Shown here: piece by piece, positions 25,404 through 33,624 of the stretch
How the letters are laid out: the number at the start of each line of letters is the position of its first letter
How positions within the stretch are numbered: the first letter of the stretch is position 1
Assembly: GCF_004345245.1 (NCBI RefSeq)
Contig: NZ_SLUQ01000002.1
Location: 186,001-250,000 of the forward strand
Length of the DNA stretch: 64,000 bases
Source of the DNA: Rhizobium sp. BK251
Lineage (GTDB): Bacteria; Pseudomonadota; Alphaproteobacteria; Rhizobiales; Rhizobiaceae
Reading direction: 5' to 3'
Program-made: the position numbers and the translations under genes
The notes under the pieces: model-generated
The model's database searches: none
What the model was told of the DNA's origin: nothing
Seen by the model: only the letters and a program-made list of their open reading frames with translations

Positions 25404-26426
25404 ATGACCGAGAATACCGCATCGAGCCTGCCATCTTTTGCCACCGGCGCCATCAATCTCGCTTCAGCCCGGCTCGGCGCAAAGGGCATCTACGCGACGG
25501 ACGAGTTCTTCGCTCCGCTTGAGCGCATGCTGCAGGACGTGCCGGCAAGCTTCGACCCGGACCTCTATGACGACAACGGCAAGTACATGGATGGCTGGGA
25601 AAGCCGGCGCAAGCGCGTTTCCGGCCACGACTGGGCCATCGTGAAGCTCGCGATGCCGGGCCGCATCTTCGGCTTCGACGTCGATACCAGCTATTTCACC
25701 GGCAACTACCCGCCGCACTGCTCGATCGAGGCAGCCTTCGTCGAGAGCGGTGACCCGACCGATGCGACGCAATGGACGGAGATCCTGGCGAAATCGCCGC
25801 TCGGCCCCAGCGCCCAGCACTTCTTCGAAAATGCCGACAGAGAAAAGATCTGGACGCATCTGCGGTTGCACATCTATCCCGACGGCGGCGTGGCGCGTCT
25901 TCGCGTCTATGGCTCTGCCTATTTCGACTGGACAAAGGTCGGCGCGGGCGAGGAAGTCGACCTCGGCTATATCTTCAACGGTGCGAAATCGCTTGCCTGG
26001 TCGGATGCCCATTACGGCCATCCCGACAAGATGCTTGGACCCGGCCGCGGCATCAACATGGGCGACGGTTGGGAGACCAAGCGCCGTCGCGGCCCCGGTC
26101 ATGACTGGGCGATCATCCGCCTTGGTCATCCGGGCGTGCTGAAACGCATCGTCGTCGATACCGCCTTCTACAAGGGCAATTTCCCCGACACCTGCGAATT
26201 GCTCGGCGCCTACCTGCCGGAGCTGGGCGATACGCTTTCCGAGGCCGATATCGCGGCTTCGGAGACCTGGAAGCCGATCCTGTCGCGCAGCAAGCTGCAG
26301 GCGGACCACACCCATGAATATGGCGCCGGCGCGATCGCCGATATCGGGCCCGTGACGCATGTGCGCTATGCCATGCATCCGGACGGCGGCACGATGCGGC
26401 TGAGGCTCTACGGGGTGAAGGCTTGA
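25404..26426 (+). CDS. alc: Allantoicase
   Basis: Enzyme of 340 residues that hydrolyses allantoate to ureidoglycolate and urea. It has the internal duplication of the family: DGWESRRKR...GHDWAIVKL near residue 55 is repeated as DGWETKRRR...GHDWAIIRL near residue 220, each followed by a VDT...F.GN(Y/F)P block. The first block begins INLASARLGAKGIYATDEFFAP, as in known allantoicases. It directly follows uraD with no gap. Downstream, the toxin-antitoxin pair separates it from allA, which uses its product. Length fits. Confidence 0.93.
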   Translation: MTENTASSLPSFATGAINLASARLGAKGIYATDEFFAPLERMLQDVPASFDPDLYDDNGKYMDGWESRRKRVSGHDWAIVKLAMPGRIFGFDVDTSYFTGNYPPHCSIEAAFVESGDPTDATQWTEILAKSPLGPSAQHFFENADREKIWTHLRLHIYPDGGVARLRVYGSAYFDWTKVGAGEEVDLGYIFNGAKSLAWSDAHYGHPDKMLGPGRGINMGDGWETKRRRGPGHDWAIIRLGHPGVLKRIVVDTAFYKGNFPDTCELLGAYLPELGDTLSEADIAASETWKPILSRSKLQADHTHEYGAGAIADIGPVTHVRYAMHPDGGTMRLRLYGVKA

Positions 26427-26482
26427 GCGCTTCCTTCTTCATGGCGGCTCGCCTATATTTGCGGCATCGGGAGTGATGCCGC

Positions 26483-26776
26483 ATGAGACCTTCTGAAGTG
26501 CTGGAAAAGAACAGGAAGGCGATCCGTGAAGCGACGAAACGCTTCAACGCGGCGAACCCGCGCGTCTTCGGATCGGTGGCCCGGGGCGAGGACAAGGCGG
26601 ATAGCGATCTGGATATTCTCGTGGATGCGCTGCCGGGATCGACCCTTCTGACGTTGGGGGGACTTCAGGATGCCCTTGAACAAATGATGCTCGGCACGCC
26701 AATTCATCTGCTGACGCCGGGGGACTTCCCCGAGCACGTTCGCTCACGTGTTCTTGCGGAAGCCAAGCCCATATGA
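26483..26776 (+). CDS. mntA: MntA-type nucleotidyltransferase antitoxin
   Basis: Minimal nucleotidyltransferase of 97 residues. The motif GSVARGEDKADSDLDILVD (from Gly30) holds the GS signature and the two catalytic aspartates Asp42 and Asp44. MntA antitoxins add AMP groups to their HepT partner and so block its RNase. The stop overlaps the hepT start (ATGA at 26773-26776), the normal coupled arrangement. The pair sits inside the ureide operon between alc and allA, with only 56 bases before it. A GTG at 26473 is in another frame; the ATG at 26483 is used. Confidence 0.85.
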   Translation: MRPSEVLEKNRKAIREATKRFNAANPRVFGSVARGEDKADSDLDILVDALPGSTLLTLGGLQDALEQMMLGTPIHLLTPGDFPEHVRSRVLAEAKPI

Positions 26777-27135
26777 ATTCAGATCGTCTTCGCCTCAATC
26801 TTGATCGCATGCTGCAGGCGGCATCTGACGCCAATCGTTTTACAGACGGCATGGATAGGGAGGCATTCAAGGCGGATGTCGTGCTGCAGCGCGCAGTCGG
26901 AATGAGCCTTTTGATGGCCGCTGAAGCGGCAACGCAGATCATGGAGAAGTATCCAGAGTTTGTTGCCGAGCACCCGGAGCTTCCCTGGAGTTCAATACGA
27001 GGCATGCGCAACCGGATAGCTCATGGCTATTTTGAAATCGACCTCGACAAGGTATGGGATACCGCTCGTTTCGAGGCTCCAGATATGGTTGCGAACATCT
27101 ACACGCTCCGCAACTGGCGAGCCCAAGGCGAATAG
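26773..27135 (+). CDS. hepT: HepT-like ribonuclease toxin (DUF86 family)
   Basis: Helical HEPN-family protein of 120 residues. The RX4HXY RNase motif is intact: Arg79, His84 and Tyr86 in [27 protein letters not shown] near residue 36 is the usual dimer helix. It is overlapped by the MntA antitoxin gene and followed after one base by the allA start region. In this family AMP groups are placed on the tyrosine by MntA. The toxin is expected to cut tRNA or mRNA when released. All key residues appear present, so the pair is probably functional. Confidence 0.87.
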   Translation: MNSDRLRLNLDRMLQAASDANRFTDGMDREAFKADVVLQRAVGMSLLMAAEAATQIMEKYPEFVAEHPELPWSSIRGMRNRIAHGYFEIDLDKVWDTARFEAPDMVANIYTLRNWRAQGE

Positions 27136-27136
27136 C

Positions 27137-27637
27137 ATGTCCGAATATCTCGACATCAAGCCGCTCACCAAATCCGCCTTCGGGCCTTTCGGCGACGTCA
27201 TCGAGGCCGATCCCACGACGGTACGCCTCATCAACAATGGCACGACGGAGCGCTTCCATGCACTCGCAGCAGCAGAAGCCGCAGGCGAGGGCGCGCGCGT
27301 GATCATCAACATCTTCCGCGGCCAGCCGCGGGTCTTCCCCCACGCGGTCGTCATGATGGAGCGGCATCCCTTCGGCAGCCAGAGTTTCTCGCCGCTATCG
27401 AACAGGCCGTTTCTTGTGGTCGTGTCGTCCGACGAGGGGGGGCAGCCGGGGCGGCCGCAGGCATTTCTGGCACGAGGTGGTCAGGGCGTGAACTATCACC
27501 GCAACGTCTGGCACCATCCGCTGATGGCGCTTGGCGAAGCCTCCGATTTCCTAGTTGTCGATCGCGACGGCCCTGGCAATAATCTTGAGGAATTCTTCTT
27601 CGAAACCCCGTTCATCATCAGAGAACCGGCCCTATGA
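27137..27637 (+). CDS. allA: Ureidoglycolate lyase
   Basis: Cupin-fold enzyme of 166 residues that splits ureidoglycolate to glyoxylate and urea. It starts [15 protein letters not shown], and the family blocks [30 protein letters not shown] and [13 protein letters not shown] are present. The ATG at 27137 is two bases after the hepT stop; an in-frame ATG at 27023 lies inside hepT and is not used. The stop overlaps the uraH start (ATGA). It takes the allantoicase product, although the toxin-antitoxin pair lies between the genes. Confidence 0.92.
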   Translation: MSEYLDIKPLTKSAFGPFGDVIEADPTTVRLINNGTTERFHALAAAEAAGEGARVIINIFRGQPRVFPHAVVMMERHPFGSQSFSPLSNRPFLVVVSSDEGGQPGRPQAFLARGGQGVNYHRNVWHHPLMALGEASDFLVVDRDGPGNNLEEFFFETPFIIREPAL

Positions 27638-27990
27638 CAGGACTGACGACCCACGTACTCGACACAGCTCTCGGCAGGCCCGCCCAAGGGCTGAGGATCG
27701 AGCTCTTCCGCGTCGACAACGATTATCGCACCCATCTGAAGACGTTCGAGACAAACGCTGACGGCCGGGTGGACGGAGGCCCGCTTCTTCATGGAGAGGA
27801 GTTCAGGGCTGGGTACTACGAGCTCCTCTTTCATGCCGGTGACTATCTGCGGGCCTCGGGTGCAGCCCTGCCGCACCCGGCTTTCCTCGATCTCGTGCCG
27901 ATCCGTTTCGGCATCGCAGACACCTCGGCGCACTACCATGTGCCGCTCCTGATCTCGCCCTACGGCTATTCCACCTATCGCGGCAGCTAG
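27634..27990 (+). CDS. uraH: 5-hydroxyisourate hydrolase
   Basis: Transthyretin-like enzyme of 118 residues that hydrolyses 5-hydroxyisourate to OHCU. The N-terminal [12 protein letters not shown] signature and the C-terminal YRGS tetrapeptide that define the enzyme are both present, as is [19 protein letters not shown] just before the stop. It has no signal peptide, so it is cytosolic. The start overlaps the allA stop by four bases. It follows PuuD in the pathway and precedes UraD. Confidence 0.94.
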   Translation: MTGLTTHVLDTALGRPAQGLRIELFRVDNDYRTHLKTFETNADGRVDGGPLLHGEEFRAGYYELLFHAGDYLRASGAALPHPAFLDLVPIRFGIADTSAHYHVPLLISPYGYSTYRGS

Positions 27991-27992
27991 GC

Positions 27993-28729
27993 ATGCGCTT
28001 TGCGGCAATCGCTGACATTCACGGCAACTGCCTGGCGCTTGACGCAGTGCTTGCCGATATCCGCGCTGAAGGCATCTCGGACATTGTCGATCTCGGGGAT
28101 TGCTTCAGCGGTCCGCTGGAGGCGGGAAAGACGGCAGACCGGCTTCTTGAACTGAATCTGCCGACAGTCCGCGGCAATCACGACCGGTACTTGATCACTC
28201 AGGCGCTAGACGAAATGCATGCTTCGGACGCTACTGCTTTCCGCCAGCTGGCCAACGCCCATCTCGAATGGCTGCGAAAGCTTCCGACCGAACTTGTCAT
28301 AGGGGAGAGGCCTATCTCTGCCACGCGACGCCGCGAAACGACTGTCTCTACTGGATGGAAACCGTGGCCGAGGACGGGCGGGTATCGTTGCGGCCGCAGC
28401 CGGAGATCGAGACGCTGGCTGCGGGCGTCGACCTGCCGTTGATCCTCTGCGGCCATACGCATCTTCCGCGCATCGTGCGGCTCTCGGGCGGACGTCTGCT
28501 CGTCAATCCCGGCAGCGTCGGCTGCCCGGCCTATGAGGACGACAGGCCCTATCAGCACAAGGTTGAGACGGGGCATCCGATGGCAAGCTACGCTATATTG
28601 GAGAAGACAACGGCTGGCTGGGCCGCATATTTTCGCACCGTCCCCTACGACCACATGGCGATGTCGAAGCGGGCAACGAAAAACGGCCGCCCGGAATGGG
28701 CGGCCGCGTTGGCGACGGGACGGGTGTGA
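27993..28729 (+). pseudogene. Metallophosphoesterase, frameshifted
   Basis: The N-terminal 105 residues are a clear calcineurin-like phosphoesterase: DIHGNCLALDAVL, GDCFSGP and GNHD metal-site motifs. The frame then continues to 28442 without similarity. The rest of the family sequence, including CHATPRND, CGHTHLPR and NPGSVGCPAYED, is in the next frame (-1) up to 28729. The switch lies between about 28298 and 28312, as expected from loss of one base. The gene would encode about 245 residues. It directly follows uraH by two bases and looks like the last member of the ureide operon. A sequencing error or programmed frameshift cannot be excluded. The flotillin terminator lies inside its 3' end. 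Confidence 0.8.
28679..28706 (-). terminator. Rho-independent terminator of the flotillin operon, inside the phosphoesterase 3' end
   Basis: On the - strand, CGGCCGCCC pairs perfectly with GGGCGGCCG around an ATTCC loop and is followed by TTTTTCG. It begins 39 bases after the flotillin stop. The same bases encode the GRPEWA tail of the frameshifted + strand gene. Confidence 0.85.
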
Positions 28730-28744
28730 GAGCGGAAGTTCGCT

Positions 28745-30478
28745 TTAGCTTTCGGAAGCATCCTTGGGGGCGGGAGCCGGTGCCGATCCGGGGGCATTTA
28801 CCAGAATCGGTCCCGCGGTGGCGGCCTTCGGTTTCGGGCTATCGAGATTTGCAAGCAGCGACGAGACCGCATTCTCGCCATCAAAGCCCGCTTCCCTCAT
28901 CAGTTTGTCCAGGATCGGCTTGTTTGCCTGGTACGCAAGAAGCTGCCCGGCGAGGCCTTCTCCCATGCCGATGCCCGAGCCGTTGCTGCCCACACCTCCA
29001 CCACGGCCGAGCATGCCGCCGGTGTCGAATATGCGGATGTCGGAGATCTTTTCGATCGGCTTGACGGCCTCGGCGAGCGCGGACGGGATGATGCGAATCC
29101 GCTCGCGGGTGATTTCGAACTCGATGATCGCTGCGCTGAGCTTGTTGCGGGCGTCGTTGAGCAGTGCTTCGCTCTCGGCTTCTGCCTTGCCCGTCTCCAA
29201 TATGCCCTTTGCTTTGATGATGGCGGCATCGGCCTCGGCGGTAGCGAGGGTCTTGATCGCCTCGGCCTGATCGAGTGCCGCCTGCTTTTCGGCTTCGGCT
29301 CCGACAGTGACGGCAGTTGCCTCCGTCTCGGCTTTCTTGCGCGCATCAATGACCGCGATCTGCTTTTCACGCTCCGCGATTTCGACGGCCTTGGCAGTTT
29401 CGACCTTTTCTTCGGCAGCTATGGCGAGTGCACGAGCTGCTTCGGCGGTAGCCTTCGCTTCGGATTCCTCGCGGCTTTTGTTGGCGACAGCGATCGCGCT
29501 TTCCTGCGCCACGATCTGGAGGTCGCGCTTGGCTTCCGTGTCGCGTTGCTGGACGGCGCGTGTTGCGTCGATATTGGCGCTTTCACGCGCCTGCTTTGCG
29601 GCAGCCTCACGTTCCGCGATCGCCTGCTGCGATGCGATGCGAGCTTCTTCTTCCGCCCTTTTCGCAGCCTGTTCCTGCTGAGCCGTCTCGGCGCGCGTTG
29701 CCGCTGATTTGTTGGCGATGTCGCGTTCCTGGCTGAGCTCGGCCTCGCGCTTAGTGCGTTCGATGGCGAGCGACTGCTGGCGGGCCTCGAGATCCTTCTG
29801 GGCGATGGCGACTTCGGTGTCGCGCACGATCTCGTTTCGCTCCTTCTTGCGGCTTTCGGTAATCCGCGTCAACGCGGCAAGGCCCTGTGCGTCGAAGAAG
29901 TTATTGGCGTTGAAGTGCTTTATATCGGTCTGGTCAAGACGCGTCAGGGAGACCGATTCCAGCTCGAGACCGTTCGATTGCAGGTCCGAGCCGACGGCCT
30001 CCTGGACGGCCTTGACGAAATCCATGCGCTGCTCCTGCAGCGCGTCGAGGTTCATCGTTGCGGCGACAGAGCGCAAACCATCGACGAACTTCGCTTCGAT
30101 CAACACACGCAACTCTTCGGCATCGTTTGTGCGATTGCCCAGCGTCTGAGCGGCAAGCGCGATCGACGAGGCGTCCGGCTTGACGCGCACATAGAATTCG
30201 GCACCGATATCGACGCGCATGCGATCCTTTGTGATCAGGGCATCGCCCTCGCCACGCCGCACCTCCAGGCGCAGGGTCTTGAGATTGACGCGGGCGATGG
30301 AGTGGAAGATGGGCAGCACGACCGAACCGCCGTCGAGTACGACTTTCTGCCCGCCAAGGCCGGTGCGCACATAGGCTTCATCGCGGCTCGAGCGGGTATA
30401 GAGCGAGGCGAGCACAAAGCCGATGCCCAGAATGAGGACAATCCCTATGCTCGCAGGCAGAATGACGTCGTAAATCAT
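28745..30478 (-). CDS. Flotillin family protein (YqiK-like)
   Basis: Membrane-scaffold protein of 577 residues. One N-terminal membrane span (about residues 5-27) is followed by an SPFH/band-7 domain (about 45-200, with GGSVVLPIFHSIARVNLKTL) and a long Ala/Glu/Lys coiled coil (about 200-430). A Gly-rich and Pro/Ala-rich tail closes it. Flotillins form large rings at lipid microdomains and protect membrane integrity. Its start at 30478 overlaps the stop of the YqiJ-like gene by four bases, the same pairing as yqiJ-yqiK in other proteobacteria. The longer open frame upstream has no family similarity. A terminator follows it. Confidence 0.92.
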   Translation of the reverse strand: MIYDVILPASIGIVLILGIGFVLASLYTRSSRDEAYVRTGLGGQKVVLDGGSVVLPIFHSIARVNLKTLRLEVRRGEGDALITKDRMRVDIGAEFYVRVKPDASSIALAAQTLGNRTNDAEELRVLIEAKFVDGLRSVAATMNLDALQEQRMDFVKAVQEAVGSDLQSNGLELESVSLTRLDQTDIKHFNANNFFDAQGLAALTRITESRKKERNEIVRDTEVAIAQKDLEARQQSLAIERTKREAELSQERDIANKSAATRAETAQQEQAAKRAEEEARIASQQAIAEREAAAKQARESANIDATRAVQQRDTEAKRDLQIVAQESAIAVANKSREESEAKATAEAARALAIAAEEKVETAKAVEIAEREKQIAVIDARKKAETEATAVTVGAEAEKQAALDQAEAIKTLATAEADAAIIKAKGILETGKAEAESEALLNDARNKLSAAIIEFEITRERIRIIPSALAEAVKPIEKISDIRIFDTGGMLGRGGGVGSNGSGIGMGEGLAGQLLAYQANKPILDKLMREAGFDGENAVSSLLANLDSPKPKAATAGPILVNAPGSAPAPAPKDASES

Positions 30479-31122
30479 GAATTCTCTCCCAAAGATAAAT
30501 TGCCCGGTGCGATGAGCTCGTCCGGAGCCGAAACTGCAATGAATATATCCGCCCTGCGATCGACGAGCAGGATCCTCGCGCCAACGGCGAGGGGACGCTC
30601 GTCCTTTGCCGCTTTCGCTCGAAGGCTGTGCCAGTTGCCATGCGCATCCTTGAGGCGGATGCGACCGGGAAGTCCTTGATTGAGTGGTCCGATAGTCACT
30701 TCCGCTGTTCGTCCTACAAAATCCGAAAGATCGACGGCATAGGTTTCGTCGCGCGGTACGATGCGAGCCACGGTCCGGCTTGACGCGCGGACCAGCGGCA
30801 CAGCCAGCACAATCGCGGGGACAGTTGCCGCCAGTGCGGGCAGCGGCGTCCATAGGGCATTGGAAATGGCCTGTATGACGAAACCGGCAATCGAAAAGAG
30901 GCCGAGCGCCATCAGTATCAAGACAAGAATAGGGACGCCGCCGACATTCAGCCAGGACAGGAGACCCGCAATCCCCTCATGTCCATCAGTGTGCGGCTTG
31001 TCGATCATCTCGCCGAAGGAGAAGCCGAGCAGCATGGCGAGAACTTCGATTGCGGTCAGGCCGGCCATCATGAGGGCCGCGGCCGCAAAGGGGGCGCACT
31101 CTGGGGCGAAGAGGAGGTTCAT
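30475..31122 (-). CDS. YqiJ-like membrane protein with C-terminal OB-fold (NfeD-related)
   Basis: Protein of 215 residues with three hydrophobic segments (about residues 12-34, 60-84 and 92-112), then a soluble beta-rich domain from about residue 130 containing DLSDFVGRTAEVTIGPL and VGARILLVDRRADIFIAV, the OB-fold of the YqiJ/NfeD type. Such proteins bind flotillin-like partners in the membrane. The ATG at 31122 is chosen because the preceding residues are not conserved and are outside the first span. It follows the PspA-like gene by 4 bases and overlaps the flotillin gene by 4, so all three are one operon. Confidence 0.85.
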   Translation of the reverse strand: MNLLFAPECAPFAAAALMMAGLTAIEVLAMLLGFSFGEMIDKPHTDGHEGIAGLLSWLNVGGVPILVLILMALGLFSIAGFVIQAISNALWTPLPALAATVPAIVLAVPLVRASSRTVARIVPRDETYAVDLSDFVGRTAEVTIGPLNQGLPGRIRLKDAHGNWHSLRAKAAKDERPLAVGARILLVDRRADIFIAVSAPDELIAPGNLSLGENS

Positions 31123-31126
31123 GAGA

Positions 31127-32263
31127 TTATTGGCTACCCACCTTGAAACGCGCGAGCCTTGCCTCGATTGCCTTCTCACGGTGCAAACGGTCGAGTTCAT
31201 CGAGTTCGATGCCGCTGGCAACTTCTCCTAACGGTACGCCTGTTACCCGCGAGACCGCCGCCGCTGCCTTTGCTGCGCTGGCGCCGGGTTGCGCGCGGGC
31301 GCCACCAGGCGACGATTTCGATGCATGCTGTGCAAGGCTGCGCTTGTAGTCGGAGAGGCGGGCCTCGGCTTCCCTTCGGGTGGCAAGCACCGCCTGAAGT
31401 GCCTTCTGGCCCTCGTCCACATGTTCCTTTGCGTCGGCAAGCGCCTTGTCGAGGGCAGCAATCTGGGCTTCGAGATCGATCTGCCTCGAAACGCCAGCCT
31501 TTGCGAGGTCATCGCGCCCGGACGACACCGCGAGACGGATCTTTCCATCCAGGGCGCTTATGTCTTCGTCTATCTCGGTACGGCGGCCTGTGATGCGATA
31601 TTCCTCGGCGCGCGCCCTACCGAGATCGGTTCGTGCTTCCTCGGCCGCAGAATCAATCTCTCGGATCGCCTGCTCGATGATCGCGAGCTTGTTCGCGCCT
31701 TCGGCCTTGTCGATGGCGGCGTTTGCAACGCCCGCGATCAGGCGGCCCATTCGCGAAAGAACACCCTCATTCATGCTTTCCTCCATCCGTGGCGAATTCG
31801 GCGTGACGCCGATGTGGATTTCATAGCGGCCTCCCGTGACGACGAGAAATGCCGGGAAGATATTGACCCATCCCGACGAGTAGCCCGCGACATCGAATGG
31901 CACCGCTACCCGGCCGCTGACCGTCGCGATCGTCAGATCGGAGGGCCCCTTGATGGCGAAGAGTTTTTCATCCAGCGGTAGATGGTTTATGCTGCCGGCC
32001 GGTGCGCGATTTGACGCAAAGTCGCGCAGGCCCAGCGTCACAAGACGCGCTGGCAGGCCGGTCTGTTCACGCACCTTCTCGTAGGCAAGCTCGTGCAGGA
32101 CCACGAGATTGGCACCAGCCTTCTCGGACACGATACCCCCTACGATAGCGGCCATCCGGTTATACGCGGCGATCGTTTCATCTATCGCAACGCGCGCATC
32201 ATCCGACGGCGCCAACATGTAGCGCAGCGTGGATTGTGGAGATGCTTTTGTCGACGATACCAT
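31127..32263 (-). CDS. PspA/IM30-like protein with an N-terminal TnpB-like (IS605 OrfB) domain
   Basis: Protein of 378 residues with two parts. Residues about 164-310 are helical and match PspA/IM30: MNEGVLSRMGRLIAGVANAAIDKAEG, then heptad-rich coiled coil. This family coats membranes and repairs envelope damage. Residues about 11-155 do not belong to PspA. They read like the N-terminal WED/REC region of TnpB (IS605 OrfB): TLRYMLAPSDD, AYNRMAAIVGG, LHELAYEKVREQTGLPARL, then DEKLFAIKG, the GRVAVPF strand and GGRYEIHIGV. No cysteine exists in the protein and no RuvC motif follows, so neither the zinc finger nor the nuclease of TnpB is present. It is first in the operon with the YqiJ-like and flotillin genes. 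The start is ATG 32263; a GTG at 32269 is possible. The TnpB relation is by eye. Confidence 0.78.
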   Translation of the reverse strand: MVSSTKASPQSTLRYMLAPSDDARVAIDETIAAYNRMAAIVGGIVSEKAGANLVVLHELAYEKVREQTGLPARLVTLGLRDFASNRAPAGSINHLPLDEKLFAIKGPSDLTIATVSGRVAVPFDVAGYSSGWVNIFPAFLVVTGGRYEIHIGVTPNSPRMEESMNEGVLSRMGRLIAGVANAAIDKAEGANKLAIIEQAIREIDSAAEEARTDLGRARAEEYRITGRRTEIDEDISALDGKIRLAVSSGRDDLAKAGVSRQIDLEAQIAALDKALADAKEHVDEGQKALQAVLATRREAEARLSDYKRSLAQHASKSSPGGARAQPGASAAKAAAAVSRVTGVPLGEVASGIELDELDRLHREKAIEARLARFKVGSQ

Positions 32264-32397
32264 GAGCACAACATAAAGTACCGCTTTGGTGCTTTCAAGG
32301 GATGCCTAAAAAAGAATCTTCGATAGTTAACAACGCCTGATTGCTGGCATTGATAGCTCGCCATTGCGGAATAACGACAAGGAGTGGCGAACGGACG

Positions 32398-33540
32398 CTA
32401 CTGACGGCCGACGATGATCGAGGAGTTTATGTCCTTTATGTCGCGCTTGCCGCAGAGCGCCATGGTGAGGTCCATTTCCTTGCGGATGATTTCAAGCGCG
32501 AGCGTTACGCCTTGCTTGCCCATGGCGCCCAGGCCGTAGAGGAAGGGGCGGCCGATATAGGTGCCCGTGGCGCCGAGCGCGACTGCCTTCAGCACATCCT
32601 GGCCCGATCGGATGCCGCCATCGAGATGGATCTCGATGCGATCGCCCACCGCGTCGACGATCTTCGGCAGCATGCCGATCGTGGATGAGGCGCCGTCAAG
32701 CTGGCGGCCCCCATGATTGGAGACGATGATGGCGTCCGCACCCGTGTCGGCGGCGGCTCTTGCGTCTTCCGGGTCGAGGATGCCCTTGATGATCAGCGGA
32801 CCGCCCCATTGCTCCTTGATCCAGGCAACGTCGCTCCAGGAAAGCCGCGGGTCGAACTGCTCGGACGTCCAAGTGGAGAGGGAGGAGATGCTGGAGACGT
32901 TCTTCGCATGGCCGATGATGTTGCCGAAGCTGTGCCGCCTCGTCTTCAGCATCTCGAGGCACCAGAACGGCCGGGCCGCCATCTGCCAGAGATGCTTTGG
33001 CGTCAATTTCGGGGGGGCGGAGAGGCCGTTACGCAGATCCTTGTGCCGCTGGGCAAGGATCTGGAGGTCGGCCGTCAGCACCAGGGCGGAGCACTTGGCC
33101 GCCTTGGCGCGGTTGATGAGGCTCAGCACGAAGTCCCTGTCGCGCATGACGTAAAGCTGGAACCAGAAGGGTTTCGTCGTCACCGAGGCAACGTCCTCGA
33201 TCGAGCAGATGCTCATCGTCGACAGCGTGAAGGGGATGCCGAATTCCTCCGCTGCACGGGCCGCCAGCATCTCGCCGTCGGCGTGCTGCATGCCGGTCAT
33301 GCCGGTCGGGGCGAGCGCCACCGGCATGGATGCTTTCTGGCCGACCATGGTCGTTTCAAGCGTCCGGTTGTCCATGTCGACCATAACACGCTGGCGCAAC
33401 TTTATCTGGCCGAAGTCGCTTTCATTCGCCCGATAGGTCTGCTCGGTCCAGGCGCCGGAATCCGCATAGTCGAAGAACATCTTCGGCACGCGCCGCCGCG
33501 CGCGTTTCTTGAGGTCGGCAATAGTAAGAGGCGTGCCCAT
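32398..33540 (-). CDS. lldD: FMN-dependent alpha-hydroxy acid dehydrogenase (L-lactate dehydrogenase-like)
   Basis: Flavoenzyme of 380 residues in the LldD / glycolate oxidase family. It oxidises an (S)-2-hydroxy acid and passes electrons to the quinone pool or oxygen. Family segments include PKMFFDYADSGAW near the N-terminus, ALAPTGMTGM (FMN contact), and the catalytic histidine in SNHGGRQLDGA near residue 265. The start is the ATG at 33540 with GAAAGA upstream; the longer open frame lacks conserved sequence. It stands between the stress operon and guaD, all leftward, with an 84-base gap before guaD. Substrate could be L-lactate or another hydroxy acid. Confidence 0.88.
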   Translation of the reverse strand: MGTPLTIADLKKRARRRVPKMFFDYADSGAWTEQTYRANESDFGQIKLRQRVMVDMDNRTLETTMVGQKASMPVALAPTGMTGMQHADGEMLAARAAEEFGIPFTLSTMSICSIEDVASVTTKPFWFQLYVMRDRDFVLSLINRAKAAKCSALVLTADLQILAQRHKDLRNGLSAPPKLTPKHLWQMAARPFWCLEMLKTRRHSFGNIIGHAKNVSSISSLSTWTSEQFDPRLSWSDVAWIKEQWGGPLIIKGILDPEDARAAADTGADAIIVSNHGGRQLDGASSTIGMLPKIVDAVGDRIEIHLDGGIRSGQDVLKAVALGATGTYIGRPFLYGLGAMGKQGVTLALEIIRKEMDLTMALCGKRDIKDINSSIIVGRQ

Positions 33541-33624
33541 CCGCAATCTTTCAGATCTGCCAAATATTACAAAAATAGCACGCTTTATGGCGTCCTGGCA
33601 TTGATTTCCCATGTTGCCTTGAGG

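Noticed and set aside
27993..28729. Programmed ribosomal frameshift in the phosphoesterase gene
   Set aside because: No recognisable slippery heptamer with downstream pseudoknot; a mutation or sequencing error is simpler.
31127..32263. Active IS605/TnpB insertion element
   Set aside because: Only the N-terminal region resembles TnpB. No RuvC motifs, zinc finger, TnpA gene or terminal hairpins are seen, and the frame is a continuous fusion to PspA.
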